A DNA stretch of 64,000 nucleotides from Megalobrama amblycephala. Lineage: Eukaryota > Chordata > Actinopteri > Cypriniformes > Xenocyprididae. The position numbers and the translations under genes were made by a program. The notes beneath the pieces were generated by a model that worked only from the letters and a program-made list of their open reading frames with translations, was not told where the DNA came from and searched no databases. This document shows positions 21,790-33,153 of the stretch, piece by piece. The DNA lies in the NCBI RefSeq assembly GCF_018812025.1, contig NC_063054.1:9682582-9746581 (forward strand), given 5' to 3'. How positions within the stretch are numbered: the stretch's first letter is position 1; each line of letters starts with the position of its first letter.

Positions 21790-23727
21790 CCTAGATCACA
21801 CAATTCTGACTTTATATCACGCAATTCTGACTTTATATCATCTAATTCTGACTTTGTATAATGCAATTCTGACTTTATATCATCTAATTCTGACTTTGTA
21901 TAATGCAATTCTGACTTTGTCAGCAATTCTGACTGTCACACAATTCTGACTTTATATCACACAATTCTGACTATATCATGCAATTCTGACTTTGTCATGC
22001 AATTCTGACTTTATATCACACAATTTTGTCTTTATATCACGCAATTCTGACTTTATATCACGCAATTCTGACTTTGTCAGCAATTCTGACTGTCACACAA
22101 TTCTGACTATATCATGCAATTCTGACTTTGTCATGCAATTCTGACTTTATATCACGCAATTCTGACTTTATATCATCTAATTCTGACTTTGTATCGTCCA
22201 ATTCTGACTTTATATCACGCAATTCTGTCTTTATATCATGCAATTCTGACTTTATATCATCTAATTCTGACTTTGTATCATGCAATTCTGACTTTATATC
22301 ATGCAATTCTGACTTTATATCATCTAATTCTGACTTTGTATCATGCAATTCTGACTTTATATCATCTAATTCTGACTTTATATCTAATTCTGACTTTGTA
22401 TCATGCAATTCTGACTTTATATCACAATTCTGTCTTTATATCATGCAATTCTGACTTTATATCACGCAATTCTGACTTTATATCATCTAATTCTGACTTT
22501 GTATCATGCAATTCTGACTTTATATCATCTAATTCTGACTTTATATCATCTAATTCTGACTTTGTATCATGCAATTCTGACTTTATATCACACAGTTCTG
22601 ACTTTATATCATGCAATTCTGACTTTATATCACACAATTCTGACTTTATATCATCTAATTCTGACTTTGTATCATGCAATTTTGACTTTATATCACAATT
22701 CTGTCTTTATATCATGCAATTCTGACTTTACATCACGCAATTCTGACTTTATATCATCTAATTCTGACTTTATATCATGCAATTCTGACTTTATATCATC
22801 TAATTCTGACTTTGTATCATGCAATTCTGACTTTGTCAGCAATTCTGACTGTCACACAATTCTGACATTATATATCACACAATTCTGACTATATCATGCA
22901 ATTCTGACTTTGTCATGCAATTCTGACTTTATATCACACAATTCTGTCTTTATATCATGCAATTCTGACTTTATATCACGCAATTCTGACTTTATATCAC
23001 GCAATTCTGACTTTATATCATGCAATTCTGACTTTATATCACGCAATTCTGACTTTATATCATCTAATTCTGACTTTGTATCATGCAATTCTGACTTTAT
23101 ATCACAATTCTGTCTTTATATCATGCAATTCTGACTTTATATCATCTAATTCTGACTTTGTATCATGCAATTCTCACTTTATATCACACAGTTCTGACTT
23201 TATATCACACAATTCTGACTATATCATGCAATTCTGACTTCATATCATGCAATTCTGAATTTGTCACGCAATTCTGACTTCATATCACGTAATTCTGACT
23301 ATATCATGCAATTCTGACTTTATATCACAATTCTGACTTTATATCTTGCAATTCTGAGAAAAAAAAAGTCAGAATTGTGAGATAAAAAGTTGTAATTACC
23401 TTTTTTATTTTTTTTATTTCATGGTGGAAACAAGCTTCCATAAATAATATATATATATAAATAATATTTATATCACGCAATTCTGACTTTATATCATCTA
23501 ATTCTGACTTTGTATCATGCAATTCTCACTTTATATCACACAGTTCTGACTTTATATCACGTAATTCTGACTTTATATCATGCAATTCTGACTTTATATC
23601 ACAATTCTGACTTTATATCTTGCAATTCTGAGAAAAAAAGTCAGAATTGTGAGATAAAAAGTCGTAATTACCTTTTTTATTTATTTTTTTTATTTTTTTT
23701 ATTTCATGGTGGAAACAAGCTTCCATA
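21790..23727. repeat. 21-bp minisatellite array A inside a TIR element family
   Basis: Roughly 70-80 units of CAATTCTGACTTTATATCATG and the variant TAATTCTGACTTTGTATCATC, with occasional shortened units. The right end is a terminal module that switches to the complementary sense (GTCAGAATTGTGAGATAAAA) and finishes GGTGGAAACAAGCTTCCATA, the same terminus seen at 38062-38079 and 50112-50137. That module occurs twice, 23356-23442 and 23630-23727. The minus strand reads as heptads DDIKSEL in three open blocks (22112-22408, 22422-22679, 22894-23088). No left terminus is visible. Confidence 0.92.
23356..23727. repeat. Duplicated terminal module of array A
   Basis: The sequence from GAGAAAAAAAAAGTCAGAAT to CAAGCTTCCATA at 23356-23442 is repeated at 23630-23727. 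Between the two lies more of the 21-bp array and a short AT run (23445-23472). The spacing of about 274-285 bp indicates a local tandem duplication that includes the element's end. Confidence 0.85.
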
Positions 23728-24539
23728 AATAACACTTACAGATTTGGTTGCACTTTAGTTTCTGTTTTTTCCTGCCTTATGGCCAGATTCACTAATTTGC
23801 GGGAGGGATAATACTTAATGTAACATTTTTAAGGATATTATGACATTAAAATATCCTTGAATATCAGGAACAGGATAGGTCAGCAGTCATAGTAGGCATC
23901 ACTAAATCCTACGACCTGAGAATAATTGTCCCTGATAACATTTGTGAAATTGTGTCGCGTGTTTTCTATTAGAATCAAAACCAGCGATCCCGAATTCGCA
24001 AACGAATCAATGTTGATCAAATCGGTCAAAAGTGTTTGCAAATTGTTCGCGATTCAGTTTGATTCATTTGCACTGAATCGTTTGCATCGTCAAAATATCA
24101 TCAAAATATATACGGAATACTTTAAAAGGCGCAAAACAAAAAGGGCGCTGGATGTGTTCAAATTATTTAGCCACCTTATAATGTCAGACTTACTTCCATC
24201 CACGCAGACCAATTTTCTTTATAAAAATATTTTGAATGAGATTAAGATTTCTGAGTCATTGCTTTAATAGTAGTTTGTTTAAAAAAATATATAATCCCTG
24301 TTTTGTCACATGCCTTACTGCCATGTATTCTTATAAACTTTCAAACCAAACCCACGCTGGCTCTGTTAAGTTTGAGGTGTTGTTTTTTTCGTGCCCCCTG
24401 TGCACCTGTTCTGCACTCTCTTACTGATGCACTGTTGAAGATCGTGTATTTTCAGTCTCAGCAAATAAGATGATGTTCATTTCTCCGCCATCATCAATCC
24501 CCCAACGCATCCCTTTCTGTCTTTATATTCTTTTGCACA
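23728..24539. other. Unique non-coding DNA
   Basis: A plus-strand frame of 113 codons at 23926-24267 is not supported by splice signals or a recognisable product. TTCGCAAACGAATC-like words recur near 23993-24090. Confidence 0.35.
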
Positions 24540-24897
24540 TCTTAGCTTTTTGGCATTGAAAACTCTCGCTCGCCCCTCCCACTCCTTGCGTTTTCCCCTG
24601 AAACCAAGAAACCAGGACAGCTCGGCGCTCGACGGGTTAACGCGCACTCGTGCTCGTGATTGGCTGCGGGAGCAGCGCTTTTAGAGAGAGGTAACCAGGC
24701 AACTTCAGCTGGAACAGCGGAGAGAAAGAACGGGGTAAAGGGGAAAAGAAGCGAAAAAATCCCATCAGTTTTGGTGTGCGATAGAAAGGATGTAGTCCAG
24801 GTCTGTGGCTGTATGTCCCCGGCATGGGAAAGTGGATTACTGCTCTTCTACAGACGGTAGAGACTGGATACGGAGTGATTGCGCGTGGATTTTTATC
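24540..24897 (+). promoter_or_regulatory. CpG-rich promoter and 5' UTR
   Basis: CpG density rises sharply at 24565 and stays high to about 26000, unlike the rest of the window. The region holds a CCCCTCCCACTCC KLF/Sp1-type box near 24575, an inverted CCAAT box (GATTGGCTGCGGG, about 24657-24669) and an RFX X-box at 24690-24703. There is no clear TATA box. Transcription would run on the + strand into the exon ending at 24933. Start sites probably lie between 24700 and 24780 (inference). Confidence 0.6.
24690..24703. promoter_or_regulatory. RFX X-box
   Basis: GGTAACCAGGCAAC is an imperfect inverted repeat matching the RFX consensus (GTNRCC, short spacer, RGYAAC). It lies about 30 bp after the inverted CCAAT box. 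In vertebrates such boxes are common in promoters of ciliary and some neuronal genes. Binding is inferred. Confidence 0.55.
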
Positions 24898-24901
24898 ATG
24901 A
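24824..24901 (+). CDS. Upstream ORF overlapping the exon-1 start
   Basis: An ATG in good context (GGCATGGG) opens a 25-codon frame that stops with TGA at 24899-24901. The stop overlaps the next ATG as ATGA (24898-24901). If transcribed it would sit directly upstream of the proposed start in another frame and could limit its translation. The peptide (MGKWITALLQ...) is not recognised. Confidence 0.3.
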   Translation: MGKWITALLQTVETGYGVIARGFLS

Positions 24902-24933
24902 GAAGTATGGGATCTGAACGCACCAGTTTAAAG
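24898..24933 (+). CDS. Candidate first coding exon (12 codons)
   Basis: ATG at 24898 reads MRSMGSERTSLK and ends at AAG followed by the strong splice donor GTAAGAGG at 24934, leaving phase 0. It lies just downstream of the CpG promoter. I do not recognise the N-terminus, so the gene is not named. A non-coding first exon with the same donor is an equally good reading, as the ATG context (TATCATGA) is modest. Confidence 0.4.
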
Positions 24934-26060
24934 GTAAGAGGGGTTGTGTTAAGGATGTGATTCGCAATGACATATGGAAAGAAAAACGGCGTCGATGCTG
25001 TTGCGATGAAACTTGTCCATGTGGAACGTGAGGACATCTTCCTGCGCTTCGGTGATGGAGTTGTGTCGGCTGACTGAATTCACGCATCTAAAGCAATTGG
25101 AGAGATATTATTAAACAGTTATCCCACATTTGATATGCGAGGAAATGAGCCGAACCAACTGCCACCAGTTGACGGTGATCATGCGTCCACGCGCGTATGG
25201 AGAGGAGCGGCGTTTGCTGCATTGACATCCATGTCCTGCCCTGCGCGAGAGCGATTGATCAGCTGAGATTTACTACAGCGCTCCGTATTTAACACCTTTT
25301 CCATTCATCGCGGAGCAGAGGTCTTTTATACCTTAAATTAGTGCTATATGCGCGTACTCCTTTGAAACTGCAGTGAAAGATGTGTTCGCTATTCCCGCTC
25401 GAGTTAAAACGCACGAGTACCAGTTCAAGACACGGTAGCGTGAACTTTCTATGTATTTAAACGTATTACGAGTAAAGAAACGTGTAGATTTTGTTTCTTT
25501 GGTTTAGACAGGATGATCGGTCCGCAGGGGCTCCGCGGCAGCAGAAGCCCGCATTAATCGCACTGCTCGTGTGTGTGCGTGAGTGCGCGCCCTCGCGCGC
25601 TCCTTCGTGAGTGACAGGGAACCACCGTCCGGGCGCCGAGAATTCCGTTACTCGCACTCTAAGAATCTGACAACTGACTTGGGGCACCGGCGACCGCGTT
25701 AAACGCTTCTGTATGTGGCGTTTTCTGAACGGAATATGTTCCCACAGTGTTTGAAGCAGTAGAGACGGGAGCGCGTGAGGATGATGTGCTTTGACAGAGA
25801 ACGTCCTCTTCTGACTGCCTGTGGACCGCTGGTTGTGGTCGCACAGAGAGGTGTAGTTTTTAAACGAAAAACGGACCCCTCGACGGTTTACTAAGTATAA
25901 AACGCTTGAAAAGACACCGAATATCGTCGTGCTACCTTGTGGTGTCCTTCCACTAAGCGGAGCTCGGTCTGAAGGATAAAAGCGCCGGTGACTGGAGTGT
26001 CCGGTGAGGGAGACTTTACGATAGTAAAACCTAACCTACATTGTGGTGACCAGCCGGTCT
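24934..26060. promoter_or_regulatory. CpG island body, start of intron 1
   Basis: CpG-rich sequence with GCGCGCCCTCGCGCGCTCC near 25587-25605 and GGGCGCCGAG near 25630. A short frame from ATGATG at 25781 runs 38 codons to a stop. It could belong to an alternative first exon, but no clear donor is seen. The island fades near 26040. Confidence 0.5.
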
Positions 26061-28080
26061 CTGCGGAGGAAAAAAATCAGTTTAACAAACCTATAGGCTA
26101 CTAAGCAATGTCTTGATGAACATATAAACATGTGGAATGGTGTGTGTGAGGGTTAGCTTTGGGGTTAAGGGATAGCAAACACCATTACCTCGCAACCTTT
26201 TTACCTCGTAAAAAACAACGCAAGTCAATGGAAAGTCCTCGTTATGATTATTGATAAAATATTGATAAAACAAACATATATGTGACAGTTTCATCATTTA
26301 TCAAGGACTCGTGACACAATTCCTGTGTGGAAAATATAGGGAACCTCACAAATGTACAAAGCAGAGCATCCATCAAACTGTTGTCATCCCTAACCCATTT
26401 AACCAATTCAAAAGCAGCACTCTTCAATCTGTTTTTCTGACACTAATTCTGACCCTTACAATACAGTATGCCTCCACATTAGTAATGATAGTAGAAAAAT
26501 CACAGACACAAAGGTGTATTTTGTTTCTTTTGTTTTTGTGTCTGATCCAGGTGTCAGGTGTTCATTGGCAGCCCCTCGTTTTTAGGTCAGTGGCTAATGT
26601 GTTAGCCTAATATGTCACACATCTTTTTGTGTGGTTCAGCTATCAATTTGTGTTCGTTTCCATCCAAATCATAATTAATTGTTGTGTTTTCAGGCAGAAC
26701 TACCATTGGGAATTGCTTATAGTTAAGCTTTTATGGATGTATACAGATGGATGGAGGAACGGACGGACAGACAGACAGACAGATAGGTAGATAGACAGAC
26801 AGAGAGAGAGATAGGTAAAATGAGGATACATAAAAAAGGAAATGTATTTATTTATTTATTTATTTTCTCTTTCTGCCATAATCAGGTCAGAGTCACTATG
26901 CCATCCTGTGCCAGATGGCTCACTCTCCCAACTGCTCATATTATGTCACTGTACTTCTTATAGGTTGCCATTACCATGGTAAAGGTGGTCTGTTCAGTGT
27001 TCTGGACTTTTCTGTGTGTATCGCAAGTAGGCCTTCCCTTTCTGCCTGAATGGGCCCAGCAGGCAACAGTGCATCTCCATGGAGACGGAACACAGAGTGT
27101 GGGAACCCTCAAAGCCAACATTGTTTTGCTCTCTCCTCTGTGTTCATTTATTCATTCTACAAGCTGGGTTTGTTTTGAGGTAATGTAGAACTCAGAGGTA
27201 GGGTTCGTATCAAGACATATCTCCTGGGCAACAGCGTGTTTAAGCAAACGAAACACTAATGCATGTTAGTTTGGCCTGTGTGAATTCAATGGCAAATCAA
27301 ACTAGCTTATTGTTCTAGGTAATATTCTGTGTAAACTATTTCTTATTTATGATGTGAGTGCCACTATATTTAAAGTGCTAGTTGCACTTTAGTTTGTTAT
27401 AAAAGCAATCTAAGGATGTTTTGGGTTCACGGCATTGCATAAAATGGAGCAGCATTATCACCCCTGGTGTCTTCATCAGAGGTGATGGGGATTCCTGAAG
27501 TAGAGCTGTTCTGTGGGGGATGTCCCTCCTCGGAAATCTGTCCGGCATAGAGAGGAGGCATCGACTGCTGTTCCTCGTCCTCTGTATCGATTTTTCTGTT
27601 CTGTGTGACATTATCTGCTCGTGCTAATTAGAGCTCAGGAATGGCCTCACCCATCGGATGGCATCTGACTGAGGACATGACACTGAGCCTGAGGGCACAG
27701 CTGCCATGGTTTTGGCTCAGACTTTTGCTGATCAGAAGCTTCTGCTCATATTCCAGTAGTAAAAGGGATTAAAAATCAAATGTGAAGATGCCATTGCTGT
27801 ATGCATTGCAAATATTTGTTCTGTATTGTCATGCTGTGCTTTGAGAAATGTCTGTAGGGCTCTGTGTAATGTAGGGATCTCTAGGTGTTGTGTGTGGCAC
27901 TGTTGCTCTATAGTGAGCTGCCTAACGTTTTCTAAAGTAACATCCTTCATAAGTGATGACAGACCAACTCAAAATTGATTTAAATAGTTTGTCATGTTGC
28001 TCAGCCACCATCAAAACACTCGAATAAGCATAAAATACATAAACACGTGGATATTGGGTAAAAATAAAAAATAAAAAAAT
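26061..28080. other. Mostly unique intron-like DNA
   Basis: Contains a GACA/GATA microsatellite (26757-26815) and a TTTA run near 26845. 26960-27090 has RFX-like dyads. No convincing exons. Confidence 0.4.
26964..27085. promoter_or_regulatory. RFX-like dyad cluster
   Basis: GTTGCCATTACCATGGTAA at 26964-26982 includes the perfect palindrome TTACCATGGTAA. TCTCCATGGAGA at 27074-27085 is a second perfect 12-bp palindrome, preceded by GGCAACAG at 27062. These resemble X-box half-sites. Function is inferred. Confidence 0.3.
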
Positions 28081-28084
28081 TTTG

Positions 28085-29797
28085 ACAGTTTTTCTCACTA
28101 TTTCGAGATTACATCTTGCAATTCTGACTCTCTTTCTCAGGATTGCAGGATATAAAGTCGCAATTGCGAATTATATAGTCAGAATTGCGAGTTAATACAT
28201 GAGAATTGTGAGATAAAAAGTCGCAATTTTGAGTTATAAAGTGAGAATTGCGAGATATAAACGTGCAATTCTGACTTTTTCTCGCAATTTTATATTCGCA
28301 ATTCTAATTTTATGACTTGCAATTGTGAGTTTATATCTCACAATTGCAACTTTATTAATTTTTTTTCTCAGAATTGCTTGATATAAAATCACAATTACAA
28401 GTTATAAAGTCTGAATTTCGTGATATAAATCGCAATTGCAAATTATAAAATCAGAAATGCGAGTTAATAAATCAGACTTGTGAGATAAAAAGTCGCAATT
28501 TTGAGTTATAAAGTGAGAATTGCGAGATATAAACGTGCAATTCTGACTTTTTCTCGCAATTTTATATTCGCAATTCTAATTTTATGACTTGCATTTGCGA
28601 GTTTATATCTCACAATTGCAACTTTATTATTTTTTTTCTCAGAATTGCTTGATATAAAATCACAATTACAAGTTATAAAGTCTGAATTTCATGATATAAA
28701 TCGCAATTGCGAGTTATAAAGTCAGAATTGAGAGTTAAATCAGACTTGTGAGATAAAAAGTCGCAATTTTGAGTTATAAAGGGAGAATTGCGAGATATAA
28801 ACGTGCAATTCTGACTTTTTCTCGCAATTTTATATTCGCAATTCTAATTTTATGACTTGCATTTGCGAGTTTATATCTCACAATTGCAACTTTATTATTT
28901 TTTTTCTCAGAATTGCTTGATATAAAATCACAATTACAAGTTATAAAGTCTGAATTTCATGATATAAATCGCAATTGCGAGTTATAAAGTCAGAAATGCG
29001 AGTTAATAAATCAGACTTGTGAGATTAAAAAGTCGCAATTTTGAGTTATAAAGTGAGAATTGCGAGATATAAACTTGCAATTCTGACTTTTTTCCGCAAT
29101 TTTATATTTTACAGTTCTGATTTTATGACTTGCAATTGCGACTTTATACATTTTTTCTCAGAATTGCTTGATATAAAATCGCAATTGCAAGTTATAAAGT
29201 CAGAATTGCGAGTTAATAATAAATCAGAATTGTGAGATAAAAAGTCGCAATTTTGAGTTATAAAGTGAGAATTACGAGATGTAAACTTGCAATTCTGACT
29301 TTTTCTCGCAATTTTATATTTCGCAATTCTAATTTTATGACTTGCAATTGCGAGTTTATATCTCACAATTGCGACTTTATTAATTTTTTTCTCAGAATTG
29401 CTTGATATAAAATCACAATTACAAGTTATAAAGTCTGAATTTTGTGATATAAATCGCAATTGTGAGTCATAGTCAGAATTGCCTGATATAGTCACAATTG
29501 CGAGTTATAAAGTCAGAATTGAGAGATATGAACTTGCAATTCTGACTTTTTTCCGCAATTTTATATTTCACAATTCTGATTTTATGACTTGCAATTGCGA
29601 CTTTATAAATTTTTTCTCAGAATTGCTTAATATAAAATCGCAATTGCAAGTTATAAAGTCAGAATATCGTGAATTCTGACTTTTTTATAGCAATTGCGAG
29701 TTTATATCACAAAATTCTTTATAACTCAATTGCAAGTTCATATCATGCAATTCTGAGAAAAAAAAGTCAGAATTGTGAGATGTAAACTCGCAATTGC

Positions 29798-29828
<31 letters not shown>

Positions 29829-29875
29829 AATGTGGCAATTACTTGTTATTCAGTGAGGGAAACAAGCTGCCATAT
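28085..29875. repeat. Array B of the CAATTCTGAC family with ~270-bp higher-order units
   Basis: Built from both senses of the same core (CAATTCTGAC and GTCAGAATTG-type words). A higher-order unit is marked by AGATAAAAAGTCGCAATTTT at 28211, 28483, 28751, 29022 (AGATTAAAAAG) and 29235, that is spacings of 272, 268, 271 and 213. The right terminus reads GAGGGAAACAAGCTGCCATA at about 29854-29873, matching the family TIR. An A-tract lies at 29799-29824. The mixture of senses lets each unit fold on itself. Confidence 0.9.
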
Positions 29876-31195
29876 AATATAGTCCATTTTTAAGTACACA
29901 CTGAATTATTTTCATCAATACCTTTTCTTTTTAAAAGCTATTTTTCTTACTAAAATAGTGTTGACATTGTATACATCTTATACAGTTGAAATGGATTATT
30001 TTAACATTTACAGATCCATTCACTTCCATTGTAAGTGTGTCTCTGTAGCCCAGATTTTTGCTCATTTTAAGTGGAAATTTTCCTTTTGTAGTAAACAACA
30101 TTATGCCACAAGTGTTCTCTAGCTTAACATGTATTGAACCTGGAATATTCCTTTATAATCCAGCTCACTAGGTTTTAGACTAGAGCATATGTACACAGGT
30201 TGTACAAGGTGGAAGCAGTGGTTCTCTTTGTGCCACATGCTGCAATGCCATGCTGGCATCTGCCCCATAATCTCCTTAAAATGACCACAATCTGTCTGCA
30301 CAGCTATTTGGAGCCAAAAACAACACTGAAACATCAGTCCACACACAAGAAAGCTCAGCATACTTTCTCTTTTTCACGTTGATGCTTTGTTCCACAGTCC
30401 TTTGCTGATGTATAATTCAAACACTTGTTCATCCTAGCCTTCTGTTCTTGTCTATTGAACCTGCCTTCGAGTACATAACTAACAAATAGCATAACAGTTG
30501 CACATTGATTGCAGAGGACTGCAGTTTCAGGGTCTGTAGTCTTGACCACATATCTGCTTTTCATTTACCGCATAACCAGTCTTCAGTTCCTTCTCTGACT
30601 ATTCAAATCACAATCCCTCCTTGAGCTATGAAGAAAGAACCGTGCTTATATATTTTTTTTCAGTCCGAATAGACAAAATTAACTCGCCCTCAATGAGCAC
30701 ACAGTCCCATCTCTCACTGCGGTATAGAGGAACACAACGCTCCACTGACTCCAACCTACCCGTAGAAACAAAAGCGAGTAAAAAGGCAGACAAAAAGTCA
30801 ATGGTTGATAATTTAGTCCCACGAGAGCTTCGCTCCAAAGCGAGTTTGATGTGCTGCATTGCAAACAAAGACTGGGAGAAACTCAGAAATGCAGCCCATG
30901 CAACAGTCTCAGTACATTAACACTTCAATTAAATCCATTCTTTCTACATTCTCATTTACTTGCGCTCACACTTCGACGACCGCTCTCCCAGGACAGATTC
31001 TTTATCTGAGGCGCTACTTGGCGCATTTACAATGTTTTATGCTTTGCATCACCAGAGCCCGGTGGTATTGCACCTCTTCTCTCCTCTGACATTTAAAGAC
31101 AGTGGGAAGAAGCATAGAGATGAGAAGAAAAGAAAGGAAATTAATGACATTTTAAGCCCTGCTTTTCTTCTCCCCTGCCTTTTGTATACATACAC
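29876..31195. other. Unique non-coding DNA
   Basis: No repeat ends. Short overlapping frames on both strands (30626-30920) are not supported by splice sites or motifs. Confidence 0.4.
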
Positions 31196-31199
31196 ACAG

Positions 31200-31490
31200 C
31201 TGTTTAAAAGTTTGGACTCCGTAAGATTTTTTAAAAATATTTTTAAATTAAGTCTCATCTGCTCACCAAGGCTGCATTTGTTTGATCAAAAATACAGTAA
31301 AAAACAGTAAAATTGGGAAATATTTTTACAGTTAAACAATTGCTATTTTCTATTTTAATATATTTAATTCATTTCTGTGATGGCAACGCTGAAATTTCAG
31401 CACCATTAGCATGTTTCCTAAATATCTGCAAACATATTGGGGTATTTTTCTGCTTTATTAAAATAAAAATCTTACATATAGCCCCTTTAA
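31200..31490. mobile_element. Fragments: CAAAAGTTTGGGG MITE and an AGGTGCAATATGTA-type right end
   Basis: 31200-31300 carries TTTAAAAGTTTGGACTC and, inverted relative to copy 1, GCTCACCAAGGCTGCATTTG and TTTGATCAAAAATACAGT, words of the abundant MITE. 31471-31490 reads CTTACATATAGCCCCTTTAA, the right end of the family seen intact at 3379-4390. Its TTAA (31487-31490) is shared with the next element. Confidence 0.6.
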
Positions 31491-32893
31491 AGGTGCCGTA
31501 AACTAATTTTAAGAAATGCTTTTGAAAGTGGATTGGACCGAGCACCAAAACTCACTTGTAGCCAATCAGCAGTAAGGGGTGTGTCCACTCATTAGGAGGG
31601 AGGTGCCTGGCCGTTTCTCAAAACCAAGTTTGCAAACTTCGGACTCGCATCCTTGGTAGTTATGACTTGGCAAGTTCGACTCAGGAGAACGAGCTCCCGT
31701 GGACGGGAGAACACAAGTCCGGTGATTCTGCAAATGGAACAGCAGCGTTCTTGATAACGTCACTCAGCTCGCTCTGGCTTCTCCGGTTATCTCTTTATGT
31801 ATATTTTAGCCAACAATAAAACGAAATTTGTTATAAAACACCACTCTGCCTCTTTTCGTTTTATTTAAAAAACAAAAAAACAAAAACATATTAATAGTCT
31901 CAGGCAACCAGTGATTGATTATCTGCAATGTGCATATATTTATAACAAAACGAAATATTAAACAACCCTGCCTCTTTTCGTATATATTTCAAAAATATTA
32001 AATGTACTATCTGTGCTTACTCTGATTAACTTCACTGTAATAAAATGAAATAGGCTATAACATAAAACAAAACCATGTCTCTTTGTTTTATGTCAGTTTT
32101 AATGATCAATATAAAAGGTAAGAATATACAATAAGAAATAAAGCAAACAATTCAGTCAAGCGTACAAAATCAGCGCTTTAGTAGGATACAAAAGTTAAAT
32201 AGCCATATATAAAGTTATGAACAAACGTCACGTTGCCCTCAGCCAAAACGGAGCCAGCGGCAAACGTCAGAAGGACAAGCCGAGATAAGGCTGCTCTCGG
32301 CTGGGTACATGAGCGCTGAGCGTCCGGTGATCGCCTGGATCTCACAACTCCGACAACGTCAGATCAAATTGTCAGAAAGGCGCAATCTGTATCAATAAAA
32401 CACAAATTTGAGCTTTAAACCAACACATTCTCGCCTGAAAAACTCTTAAAACTACATATCATGACATAAAAACAGTAATATGTTTAAATTATGCGGGGTT
32501 TCTCCTTTACTATTGACGCTTGCTGGTTAGTGCGAGATGCATTCTGGGATACCTGGCTGTCTCAAGTCTGCACAAGTTACCTCTCGATGCATCCTCGATA
32601 AAAGGGGCGGATCAAGAACACATCCGGGAATTTGAACTGAACTTGGCTAGATGTGAACTTTGAATTGGAACAGTACTTGGACAGCGACTGATGACGTTTC
32701 ACAAGTCCACGAGAGCACAAGTACAGACAAGTACGCATATTGAGAAACGGCCCCTGTGTTGCTGCTTGTGTTCATGAATTTGGGGGCGGAGCTATCAAAA
32801 TAGGGGTGTGATCCCTTTAGGGAAGGGTGTGTTTGTTTTGGTGATTTCAAATATCAACAGTTTTTTCTCAGAAATCTTTTACTGCACCTTTAA
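31487..32893. mobile_element. TTAA element with AGGTGCCGTAAA ends, 1.4 kb
   Basis: TTAA at 31487-31490 and 32890-32893. The ends read AGGTGCCGTAAAC and, inverted, AGGTGCAGTAAAAG. The interior includes a 1.1-kb nested element (31609-32752). No coding frame. Both flanking TTAA sites are shared with neighbouring TTAA elements. Confidence 0.75.
31609..32752. mobile_element. Nested element with GGCCGTTTCTCAA ends
   Basis: The left end GGCCGTTTCTCAAAACCAAG and the inverted right end GGCCGTTTCTCAATATGCGT bound 1144 bp. CCT occurs on both sides (31606-31608, 32753-32755), giving a possible 3-bp duplication. The interior has repeated CTCGG/CAAGT words near both ends and AT-rich middle sequence. Non-coding; superfamily not assigned. 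Confidence 0.7.
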
Positions 32894-33153
32894 AGGGATG
32901 GTTCAGGCAAATTCTGTCATCATTTATCCACCCAACATGTGGTTCCACACCTGTATGACTTTCTTTCTTCTGTGGAACGCAAAGGAAAATGCTGTAAATG
33001 TTGAAAAATGAATTCACTGACTTGGGAGAAAAAAAAAAAAAAAAAAAAAAAAAATCTTTAAAATATCTTCTTTTGTGTTCTGCAGAGTTTGGAACCACAT
33101 GACGGTGAGTAAATGATGAAAGAATTTTCATTTGTGGTGAACGATCCCTTTAA
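32890..33153. mobile_element. Short TTAA MITE (family 1 relative)
   Basis: TTAA at 32890-32893 and 33150-33153. The ends read AGGGATGGTTCAGGC and, inverted, AGGGATCGTTCACCAC. The arms include ATGACTTTCTTTCTTCTGTG and its partner near 33070-33090. An A-tract (33030-33053) sits near the centre. Confidence 0.8.

Noticed and set aside
21790..23340. CRISPR-like array of regularly spaced repeats
   Set aside because: Units are contiguous 21-bp tandem repeats without unique spacers, in vertebrate DNA; it is a minisatellite.
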